From contig CAMVPV010000025.1 of assembly GCA_947169455.1 (NCBI GenBank), positions 1 to 9,515 of the forward strand: a stretch of 9,515 nt of DNA, read 5' to 3'. This DNA is from an uncultured Clostridia bacterium. Lineage in GTDB: Bacteria; Bacillota_A; Clostridia; Oscillospirales; Ruminococcaceae. The notes under the pieces were generated by a model. The model was not told the origin of the DNA. It saw only the letters and a list, made by a program, of their open reading frames with translations, and ran no database searches. Of the stretch, positions 1 to 5,295 are shown piece by piece (the stretch's first letter is position 1; the number at the start of each line of letters is the position of its first letter). A program made the translations under genes and the position numbers.

Positions 1-141
1 ACTGTCTATATAGGTGGGATAGCAAAGGAACAGAAAGAGGTCTGCATCATCCTCCTTCAGCGCTCCGAGAATACCCGCAGTAAACTGACCGAGTATCTCG
101 CAGCACCAGCCTGTCGTAAATAATGCTATCTTCTTTTTCAT
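1..141 (-). CDS. N-terminus of a probable periplasmic-binding-like sensor protein (partial)
   Basis: The minus strand reads 47 codons from an ATG at 141 to the window edge without a stop. The product begins MKKKIALFTTGW and continues through an amphipathic helix (about residues 15-30) into a hydrophobic strand, DADLFLFLC (32-40). This beta-alpha-beta start with a Lys-rich leader resembles the first lobe of LacI/periplasmic-binding-protein folds. From memory, cytosolic proteins of Ruminococcus and relatives that join such a sensor domain to a GGDEF or other output domain begin this way; the output domain is outside the window. No signal peptide is evident. GGGGAG (150-155) lies 8 bases before the ATG, and a good promoter sits about 60 bases upstream, so the start is well supported. 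The gene is divergent from the phosphatase-like gene at 423. The coding call is fairly sure; the family is tentative. Confidence 0.6.
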   Translation of the reverse strand, partial: MKKKIALFTTGWCCEILGQFTAGILGALKEDDADLFLFLCYPTYIDS

Positions 142-197
142 ATCACACACTCCCCGGATAAATGATCGTGACCTCGGATCTGTAGTCTTTACACAAT

Positions 198-226
198 ATT
201 ATACATCATATTATGCCAATAGTCAA
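198..226 (-). promoter_or_regulatory. Sigma-A-type promoter for the minus-strand gene
   Basis: On the minus strand, TTGACT (221-226) and TATAAT (198-203) are separated by exactly 17 bases. This is one mismatch from full consensus and predicts a start near 191, giving a leader of about 50 bases before the ATG at 141. ATAATAT occurs twice here, so a second -10-like hexamer (CATAAT) lies just upstream of the chosen one. Confidence 0.75.
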
Positions 227-235
227 TACATTGAC
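222..235. promoter_or_regulatory. Possible operator: perfect 6-2-6 dyad over the -35 box
   Basis: GTCAAT-AC-ATTGAC is a perfect inverted repeat with 6-base arms and a 2-base centre. It covers five of the six bases of the minus-strand -35 hexamer. A dyad placed there is where a repressor would compete with RNA polymerase. Because TTGAC is itself the -35 sequence, half of the dyad is explained by the promoter and the other half could be chance. No regulator gene is visible in the window. Confidence 0.35.
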
Positions 236-355
236 AAAAGAAGATCGGCGTGCTTTGCGGGGGACACGGTGCGTATGTATCGTCTGCGGCGGTGCGGATG
301 AACAGATGGCGGCTGTCCGATTTTGTGAAACACAGGATGCGCTGATCATTTGTGC

Positions 356-384
356 TTGATTATTATCCGGATCTGTGGTATAAT
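356..384 (+). promoter_or_regulatory. Sigma-A-type promoter for the phosphatase-like gene
   Basis: TTGATT (356-361) and TATAAT (379-384) are 17 bases apart, predicting a start near 391 and a leader of about 30 bases before the ATG at 423. It probably also drives the hydrolase at 802, since no terminator-like hairpin separates the two genes. The stretch 240-355 between the two divergent promoters holds no convincing gene or structure. Confidence 0.7.
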
Positions 385-422
385 CATAACAGGAACATTT
401 TTTTGCGGAATGGCGGTAAGAT

Positions 423-731
423 ATGAACGTTCTTTTTGTTTGCAGTCAGAATAAGCGCAGAAGCCTGACTGCCGAAAAAATATTCAGCGGCGTGAACGGG
501 CATTCTGTCCGTTCTGCGGGAACAGAAAACAATGCGCGGATAAAAGTGACCGCCGGACTGATCGGATGGTCGGATATCATATTCTGCATGGAAAAGAAAC
601 ATCTCCGCAGATTACGGGAAAAATATTCCGATGAATCATACGGCAAGAAAATGATTACACTGAATATTCCCGATGAATACGGATATCCTGAAAAGCAGCG
701 TCGGAGAATATCTGTAATGTCACATGGGTAA
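423..731 (+). CDS. Low-molecular-weight tyrosine-phosphatase-like protein, C-terminus lost by frameshift
   Basis: The product (102 residues) begins MNVLFVCSQNKRRS, with the phosphatase P-loop CX5R(S) as Cys7 to Arg13-Ser14. It then shows SAGT (31-34), WSDIIFCMEKKH (49-60) and IPDEYGY (82-88), all typical of the short (about 105-110 residue) bacterial branch of the LMW-PTP fold. That branch normally continues with a MDP-containing segment and ends in a helix. Here the frame after Tyr88 gives an unrelated basic tail. In the next frame, 682-717 encodes DILKSSVGEYL and a stop, which looks like the genuine family C-terminus. About six codons carrying the presumed MDP segment seem to have been deleted, with a frame change. 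The active-site loop is intact but the product is probably nonfunctional. The start is supported by the promoter at 356-384 and a weak GGCGG (413-417). Confidence 0.75.
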   Translation: MNVLFVCSQNKRRSLTAEKIFSGVNGHSVRSAGTENNARIKVTAGLIGWSDIIFCMEKKHLRRLREKYSDESYGKKMITLNIPDEYGYPEKQRRRISVMSHG

Positions 732-801
732 CTGCAAAGAGATCAGCAGAGCGCCTGAAGATAAGAATATAAACCGAACAACACGATGAACGGAGGAAAA
801 T

Positions 802-1911
802 ATGATACCTGAAAACTATATCACGGGGAAATACGCAGTCGGAACGTGTACATTCTCACTTACCGATGACAGCAGGAGGGATACGCTCGGAAACGGCGGT
901 GCAAGAAGGATAGCCGTGCGTATGTATTATCCGGTGAATAAAGATTCAATAACCGGTGCAAAGAAAGCACGGGCAATTTCAGAAAGAAAGGGAAAAGCCG
1001 TCCTGAAGTCGATGATCCCGATGAGAAAGCTTCCCGATGAACTGATATTTCCGGAGCATTATGATCTTCCGATGACCGAGGGAAAACACTTTCCTCTCAT
1101 CATGTTCAGTCACGGGTATGGCTCTTATGCCGAAGCAAATACCTTTCTGTGCTGTGACCTTGCAAGTCACGGATATATCATAGCATCATTGGGTCATGCG
1201 AATGAAGCGATAGAGAACGATTATGACGACGGCTATGATCTGTTCGACAAGAAGATCAACAAGCTGATGTACGATAAAAATTTCATCGTGACACTTATCG
1301 CAATGAACAGGATCAGGAAACACAGGTCAGCACGGGAAAAGATCACTGCATTTGATGATTTTCAGGACAATTATAACAGCTTCATCAGGGACAGAGTGAA
1401 GGAATGGGCAGCAGATACAGTATTTGCGGCAGAAGCAGTGAAGAAAAGATTTGCGGATCATATCGACCTGTCCGCAGGGATAGGCGCGAGCGGTCATTCT
1501 CTCGGCGGATGTACGGCATATTATCTTTGCAGATACAACAGTGATTTTTCGTGCGGGATAAATATTGACGGAGCTTTGTACGGAGAATATGACGGTACTG
1601 TAATGACAAAGCCGTTCTGTCAGATAAGCTGCCGTGAAAATATCTATGCGGAACTAAGACCGTTTCTCGATACCGAAGCGGATACATATCAGGTAATATT
1701 CGAGGATATGAAGCATATCGGCTTTGCAGATGTGAAGTTCGTATATCCGTTCCGTTCGGTGTGCGGCAAGCTCGATGATGAGGTGCTGCACAAAAATCTC
1801 GCCTATTCACATTATGCCTTCTTTGACAGATACCTCAAGGGCAGGGATATTTACTACTGCAGAAAAGAGAAAATGGTCCATTATGTGAAGATAAGGGCAG
1901 CCGGATCATAA
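802..1911 (+). CDS. Alpha/beta hydrolase, platelet-activating-factor acetylhydrolase-like
   Basis: The predicted product is a 369-residue serine hydrolase. The N-terminal strands contain RRIAVRMYYPV (35-45), the usual entry strand of PAF-acetylhydrolase/dienelactone-type hydrolases. FSHGYGS (102-108) supplies the oxyanion-hole region, and LASHGYIIASLGH (120-132) is the following strand. The nucleophile elbow GHSLGG (231-236) puts the catalytic serine at 233; Asp256 in NIDG and His305 in MKHIGFAD complete a plausible triad in family order. A charged helical insertion fills about 140-220. The reaction is likely hydrolysis of an ester such as an acetylated or oxidised lipid or a xenobiotic, but the substrate cannot be read from sequence. 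No signal peptide or membrane segment is seen, so it is probably cytosolic. GGAGG (792-796) lies 5 bases before the ATG. It starts 70 bases after the phosphatase-like gene, with no terminator between. Confidence 0.85.
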   Translation: MIPENYITGKYAVGTCTFSLTDDSRRDTLGNGGARRIAVRMYYPVNKDSITGAKKARAISERKGKAVLKSMIPMRKLPDELIFPEHYDLPMTEGKHFPLIMFSHGYGSYAEANTFLCCDLASHGYIIASLGHANEAIENDYDDGYDLFDKKINKLMYDKNFIVTLIAMNRIRKHRSAREKITAFDDFQDNYNSFIRDRVKEWAADTVFAAEAVKKRFADHIDLSAGIGASGHSLGGCTAYYLCRYNSDFSCGINIDGALYGEYDGTVMTKPFCQISCRENIYAELRPFLDTEADTYQVIFEDMKHIGFADVKFVYPFRSVCGKLDDEVLHKNLAYSHYAFFDRYLKGRDIYYCRKEKMVHYVKIRAAGS

Positions 1912-2022
1912 GATCGCATCTGCCGTTTTCGCAGGCAATATCAAATAACTTCATCGCATCACATCATTCCATCGATAAATAATACTCACATCTGCACGAT
2001 ATGTCGATCGCTTGTGCACCGC

Positions 2023-2051
2023 TTGACATATCCGGAAATCAATGATATAAT
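2023..2051 (+). promoter_or_regulatory. Perfect-consensus sigma-A promoter of the repeat-protein/proS unit
   Basis: TTGACA (2023-2028), a 17-base spacer and TATAAT (2046-2051) match the housekeeping consensus at all twelve positions. The predicted start near 2058 gives a leader of about 55 bases to the ATG at 2113. A small hairpin, ACAAT-TATT-ATTGT (2059-2072), could form at the very 5' end of the RNA. The promoter rules out the earlier in-frame ATG at 2014, which lies upstream of it. The rest of 1912-2112 holds no other convincing feature. Confidence 0.85.
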
Positions 2052-2112
2052 AGAAAGAACAATTATTATTGTGCATACAGAAAGCTACTATACCACAAAG
2101 GGGAAAATATCT

Positions 2113-2907
2113 ATGGCAAGAAAACACGGTCTTGACGAACTGAACAGCGAAGATATCGCCAAAGCCGCGGAAGGGATGACTCTCCGCGAGTCGGGCGCTG
2201 ACAGCGGGACATCGTATATGGACGATATCGCCGAAATATACGATCCCGATTCCATAGTGGAGGCCGCGGAAAGCCTTCCGGGATATTACAATTACGACGC
2301 CGATGCTTATGACCTTGAATATATCGATACTCCGTATGTCGATGATTCGCAGGAGCTTCCGGAGACCGAGGATCTCGACTCCGGTTTCCATGTCGGAAAG
2401 CATCCGCCTGCATCCGCATATGACCTCGAACATATCGATGTTCCCGATTTTTCCGATGATGAGGAGCTCCCATTGCAGGAGGAGCAGTCCCCCGACGACC
2501 CGTATTTTGCGCTCATCGCACGCAGAAGAAAGCGCAAGCCCGCATCTGCGTATGACCTCGAACACGTCGCAGTGCCGCAGTTCGGCGATAACGACGCTCT
2601 GCCAGTCACCGAGGATATCGATTCCGGGTTCCACGTAAGACCGCACCCGCCGGCATCCGCATACGACCTCGAAGATATAAACGTCCCCGATTTTTCGGAT
2701 AATGAGGCTCTCCCCGATATCGGTCCCGTATATGTCAAGCCGTCCGTTATCAGAAAGCCGCGCCGCAGGATGGATGATGATTTCCCGATGCCCATAAAGG
2801 CTGCCACGCCCTCTGCTGCGGGACAGAGCGTTCCGCCGAAGCCGTCGATGAGCAGTATGAATGACACCGGCAGAGGCGGCGGATTGTTCGGGAGAAAGAA
2901 GAAATGA
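2113..2907 (+). CDS. Acidic repeat protein of unknown function (264 residues)
   Basis: I do not recognise the family. The start at ATG 2113 is chosen because AAAGGGG (2097-2103) lies 9 bases upstream and the only promoter is at 2023-2051. A short N-terminal segment (1-60) leads into four 19-residue repeats of the form AYDLEHIDVPDFSDDEELP at residues 65-83, 102-120, 146-164 and 183-201. Repeats 1-2 and 3-4 are joined by near-identical 18-residue linkers, such as ETEDLDSGFHVGKHPPAS; repeats 2-3 are joined by a different 25-residue linker containing a basic RRRKRK patch (138-142). The C-terminal part is basic and Pro/Ser-rich and ends [10 protein letters not shown]. No signal peptide, membrane segment or catalytic motif is visible; the repeats look like short linear binding motifs in a largely disordered chain. 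Its stop overlaps the start of the membrane protein gene at 2904. A scaffold role is conceivable but unproven. Confidence 0.8.
   Translation: MARKHGLDELNSEDIAKAAEGMTLRESGADSGTSYMDDIAEIYDPDSIVEAAESLPGYYNYDADAYDLEYIDTPYVDDSQELPETEDLDSGFHVGKHPPASAYDLEHIDVPDFSDDEELPLQEEQSPDDPYFALIARRRKRKPASAYDLEHVAVPQFGDNDALPVTEDIDSGFHVRPHPPASAYDLEDINVPDFSDNEALPDIGPVYVKPSVIRKPRRRMDDDFPMPIKAATPSAAGQSVPPKPSMSSMNDTGRGGGLFGRKKK
2305..2715 (+). repeat. Four coding repeats arranged as a duplicated pair
   Basis: The 57-base repeat units lie at 2305-2361, 2416-2472, 2548-2604 and 2659-2715. Unit spacing is 111, 132 and 111 bases. Residues 65-120 therefore align without gaps to residues 146-201, a period of 81 residues (243 bases). 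This suggests that a two-unit block with its linker was duplicated as a whole after the first duplication. The shared core is AYDLE, then VP or TP, then an acidic stretch ending in LP. Confidence 0.85.
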
Positions 2908-3164
2908 GCACTGTTTTCCTGCTCGAGGAACAGACCGTCAGCGCCGCACCGCAGCTTATCAAAGCTTTTTTGGGGCTGTTAGGGGTAATGTTCCTCATAT
3001 ACCTCGTGACCGAGCTCACCCCGCACGCCGCAAAGCTCACCGACAAGCTGCTCGGAAAGGTTTTCAGGAATTATGACGGGCTCAGCGGCAATGACGATAA
3101 GGATAACAATGAAAACCCGGATAATAATAATGACGGCGGCGATACATCAACGCCGCAGGATTGA
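2904..3164 (+). CDS. Small single-pass membrane protein of unknown function
   Basis: The 86-residue product has one clear hydrophobic segment (about 20-36, [15 protein letters not shown]). It is preceded by a short polar N-terminus and followed by an amphipathic stretch (40-60) and a hydrophilic Asp/Asn-rich tail (62-86) that is probably disordered. I do not recognise the family. The segment lacks a signal-peptidase site, so it more likely acts as an anchor. The ATG overlaps the stop of the upstream repeat-protein gene in an ATGA, with GGGAG (2890-2894) 9 bases before it, so translation is probably coupled. This suggests the two proteins are made in a fixed ratio and may interact, the membrane protein tethering the acidic repeat protein. 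proS starts 17 bases downstream in the same unit. Confidence 0.75.
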   Translation: MSTVFLLEEQTVSAAPQLIKAFLGLLGVMFLIYLVTELTPHAAKLTDKLLGKVFRNYDGLSGNDDKDNNENPDNNNDGGDTSTPQD

Positions 3165-3181
3165 AAGGATGTATTTTTGAA

Positions 3182-4627
3182 ATGGCAAAGGACAACAAGA
3201 AGATGGTGGATGCCATCACCTCAATGGACGAGGATTTTGCGCAGTGGTACACCGATATCTGCAAGAAAGCCGAGCTCATTGAATACACGAGCGTAAAGGG
3301 ATGTATGGTCATCCGCCCCTACGGCTACGCTATATGGGAGAACATTCAGCGCATAATGGACGGAATGTTCAAGGAGACCGGTCATGAAAACGTATGTATG
3401 CCGATGTTCATCCCCGAAAGCCTGCTCCAGAAGGAAAAAGACCACGTAGAGGGTTTTGCTCCCGAGGTGGCATGGGTAACTATGGGCGGCAGCGAAAAGC
3501 TTGAAGACAGGCTCTGCGTGCGCCCGACGTCCGAGACGCTTTTCTGTGAGCATTATTCAAATATAGTACATTCCTACCGCGACCTCCCCAAGCTGTACAA
3601 CCAGTGGGTGTCGGTAGTGCGCTGGGAAAAGACCACAAGACCCTTCCTGCGTTCGAGAGAGTTCCTCTGGCAGGAAGGACATACCATACACGAGACAGCC
3701 GAGCAGGCGATAGAAGAGACAGAGCGTATGCTCAATGTATATGCGGATTTCTGCAAGGACGTCCTCGCTATGCCCGTTGTAAAGGGACGCAAGACCGACA
3801 GTGACAAGTTCGCGGGCGCAGAGGCGACATACGCGATAGAAGCCCTCATGCACGACGGCAAGGCTTTGCAGGCGGGAACTTCCCACTACTTCGGCGACGG
3901 CTTTGCCCGTGCGTTCGATATCCAGTTCACCAGCCGCGAGAACAAGCTCGAATATCCGCACCAGACCTCGTGGGGCGTGACAACAAGACTTATCGGCGCA
4001 GTGATAATGGTTCACGGTGACAACAACGGACTTGTTCTCCCCCCGAAGATAGCGCCCATACAGACCGTGATAATCCCAGTGCAGCAGCATAAGGAAGGCG
4101 TTCTCGAAAAGGCTGAGGAGCTCGCAGCACGCCTGAAAAAGGCAGGTCTGCGCGTAAAGGTGGACAGCAGCGACAACTCGCCCGGCTGGAAGTTCGCGGA
4201 ATATGAGATGAAGGGCGTTCCCCTCCGCATAGAGGTAGGTCCGAGAGATATCGAACAGGGACAGTGCGTAGCCGTTTCGAGGAACAGCCGCGAGAAGACC
4301 TTCATCGCTTTCGATGAGCTTGAAAGTGCGGTAAACGCCAAGCTGGAGCAGATACATCAGGAGATGTACGAGTCCGCTCTCGAAAACCTGAAGAACCGCA
4401 CCTACGACTGCACTTCTGCAGACGATATAGTGAAGACGCTTGAAGAAAAGGGCGACGGATTTGTCCGTGCCATGTGGTGCGGCAGTGAGGAATGCGAAGA
4501 CAAGATCAAGGAGCAGACCGGCGTAGGTTCGAGGTGCATCCCCTTTGAGCAGGAGAATATCTCGGACGTATGCGTATGCTGCGGCAAGCCCGCTGTAAAG
4601 ATGGTTTACTGGGGCAAGGCTTATTGA
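3182..4627 (+). CDS. proS: Prolyl-tRNA synthetase, archaeal/eukaryotic type
   Basis: This 481-residue cytosolic class II aminoacyl-tRNA synthetase charges tRNA-Pro with proline using ATP. Visible landmarks are [17 protein letters not shown] (16-32); [12 protein letters not shown] (45-56); RPTSE (114-118); motif 2 around R147[14 protein letters not shown]161; the proline-pocket region [19 protein letters not shown] (231-249); and motif 3 around Q261TSWGVTTR269. The anticodon-binding domain covers about 293-400. The C-terminal domain has cysteines 433, 438, 464, 466 and 467 that can form a zinc site, and the chain ends WGKAY, as expected for this branch. There is no editing insertion between motifs 2 and 3, which separates it from the longer bacterial (about 570-residue) type. 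ATG 3182 is preferred because MAKDNKKM fits family N-termini and AAAGGA (3164-3169) lies upstream; an in-frame TTG at 3161 would add seven residues. Confidence 0.95.
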   Translation: MAKDNKKMVDAITSMDEDFAQWYTDICKKAELIEYTSVKGCMVIRPYGYAIWENIQRIMDGMFKETGHENVCMPMFIPESLLQKEKDHVEGFAPEVAWVTMGGSEKLEDRLCVRPTSETLFCEHYSNIVHSYRDLPKLYNQWVSVVRWEKTTRPFLRSREFLWQEGHTIHETAEQAIEETERMLNVYADFCKDVLAMPVVKGRKTDSDKFAGAEATYAIEALMHDGKALQAGTSHYFGDGFARAFDIQFTSRENKLEYPHQTSWGVTTRLIGAVIMVHGDNNGLVLPPKIAPIQTVIIPVQQHKEGVLEKAEELAARLKKAGLRVKVDSSDNSPGWKFAEYEMKGVPLRIEVGPRDIEQGQCVAVSRNSREKTFIAFDELESAVNAKLEQIHQEMYESALENLKNRTYDCTSADDIVKTLEEKGDGFVRAMWCGSEECEDKIKEQTGVGSRCIPFEQENISDVCVCCGKPAVKMVYWGKAY

Positions 4628-4636
4628 GCCCGTCTC

Positions 4637-4657
4637 TCCTCAATTGACAATTGAGGA
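4637..4657. repeat. Perfect short hairpin after proS
   Basis: TCCTCAATT-GAC-AATTGAGGA can form a 9-base-pair stem with a 3-base loop. It lies 10 bases after the proS stop and just before the strong terminator. It has no T-tract of its own, so it is not a terminator by itself. A degenerate relative, TCAATTATCATTTGAG, lies at 4770-4785 on the other side of the terminator. Confidence 0.6.
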
Positions 4658-4677
4658 TCTATGATCGTTCTGTTATA

Positions 4678-4727
4678 CCCCCGCGTTTGTTGCTTTTATT
4701 GGTAACAAACGCGGGGGTTTTTGTTTT
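4678..4727 (+). terminator. Strong intrinsic terminator after proS
   Basis: CCCCCGCGTTTGTT (4678-4691) pairs perfectly with AACAAACGCGGGGG (4704-4717) to give a 14-base-pair GC-rich stem with a 12-base loop. It is followed directly by TTTTTGTTTT in 4718-4727. There is no matching A-tract on the left, so it acts in the plus direction only. It closes the unit that begins at 2023 and isolates it from ylbF-mutS. Confidence 0.95.
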
Positions 4728-4797
4728 GACCGATCTGTATGCGCTGTTCCGGGCAGCTATCCATGATCGTCAATTATCATTTGAGCAGACCGCCTCC

Positions 4798-4826
4798 TTG
4801 ACAATCAGGCGAAAATGTGGTAGATT
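4798..4826 (+). promoter_or_regulatory. Promoter of the ylbF-mutS-mutL unit
   Basis: TTGACA (4798-4803) and TAGATT (4821-4826) are 17 bases apart; the -10 matches consensus at four of six positions. The predicted start near 4833 gives a leader of about 50 bases. Near its 5' end, GGGGAA-ATG-TTCCCC (4837-4851) can form a 6-base-pair hairpin that might stabilise the message. AAAGGAGA (4869-4876) is the ribosome-binding site of ylbF. Confidence 0.7.
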
Positions 4827-4882
4827 ATATGTATAAGGGGAAATGTTCCCCGAATACCATGAGAATATAAAGGAGAACCATC

Positions 4883-5293
4883 ATGACTATAATAGACAAG
4901 GCAAGGGAACTCGGAGCGATGATACAGCAGGATCAGCGCTATATCGACTACAACAAGGCAAAGGAGATAAACGATAAGGACGAAGACCTCCAGAAGATGA
5001 TAAGCGAATTCAATCTGCTCAGGCTCCAGCTCAATTCCGAAATGTCCAAGCCGGATAAATCCAGCGAGAAGATAGCCGGCTACGACAAGGATATCAAGGC
5101 TCTCTACAGCCGCATCATGGAAAACGAGAATATGGCGAACTTCACACGCGCACAGAACGATATGAATTCCCTGCTCTCGCAGATAAACAACATAATCACC
5201 TACTCGGCGAACGGCGAAGATCCCATGACCTGCCCCGCTGAAAGTATGTCCGGCTGCAGCGGCGACTGCGGTTCCTGCGGAGGCTGTGGCTGA
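4883..5293 (+). CDS. YlbF/YmcA-family regulator with Cys-rich tail
   Basis: The 136-residue product is an all-helical protein of the YlbF/YmcA (Com_YlbF) family. Two long charged helices (about 2-55 and 60-108) include IDKARELGAMIQQDQRYIDY (4-23) and ENENMANFTRAQNDMNSLL (80-98). In Bacillus subtilis, family members YlbF (RicF) and YmcA (RicA) join YaaT (RicT) in a complex that affects RNase Y-dependent mRNA processing, competence, biofilm and sporulation, and that carries [4Fe-4S] clusters. Here the C-terminus is a Gly/Cys tail with Cys117, 125, 129, 132 and 135, a plausible metal or Fe-S ligand set. AAAGGAGA is ideally placed before ATG 4883. mutS starts 2 bases after the stop, so the two are almost certainly cotranscribed. 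A functional link to mismatch repair is not established. Confidence 0.85.
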   Translation: MTIIDKARELGAMIQQDQRYIDYNKAKEINDKDEDLQKMISEFNLLRLQLNSEMSKPDKSSEKIAGYDKDIKALYSRIMENENMANFTRAQNDMNSLLSQINNIITYSANGEDPMTCPAESMSGCSGDCGSCGGCG

Positions 5294-5295
5294 TA

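Noticed and set aside
231..260. Plus-strand promoter starting at TTGACA 231-236
   Set aside because: No acceptable -10 hexamer occurs 16-18 bases downstream; the sequence there is GC-rich.
1920..1935. Hairpin CTGC...GCAG as terminator of the hydrolase gene
   Set aside because: Only four base pairs with a 7-base loop and no T-tract.
2014..2112. In-frame upstream ATG extending the repeat protein by 33 residues
   Set aside because: It begins upstream of the perfect promoter at 2023-2051 and has no ribosome-binding site, while ATG 2113 has AAAGGGG 9 bases before it.
1951..2646. 231-codon minus-strand open frame
   Set aside because: It is the antisense of the repeat protein gene; its apparent repeats mirror the real ones, and it spans the plus-strand promoter and leader.
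3161..3181. TTG start adding seven residues to ProS
   Set aside because: Known ProRS proteins of this type begin near MAK..K, matching ATG 3182; the TTG overlaps the preceding stop and has only a weak AGGA upstream.
3165..3181. T-box or other riboswitch controlling proS
   Set aside because: Only 17 bases separate proS from the upstream gene, leaving no room for a leader, and the leader at 2058-2112 is too short for a T-box.
4651..4836. 61-codon plus-strand open frame after proS
   Set aside because: It runs through the proS terminator stem and into the ylbF promoter; no ribosome-binding site and no protein-like composition.
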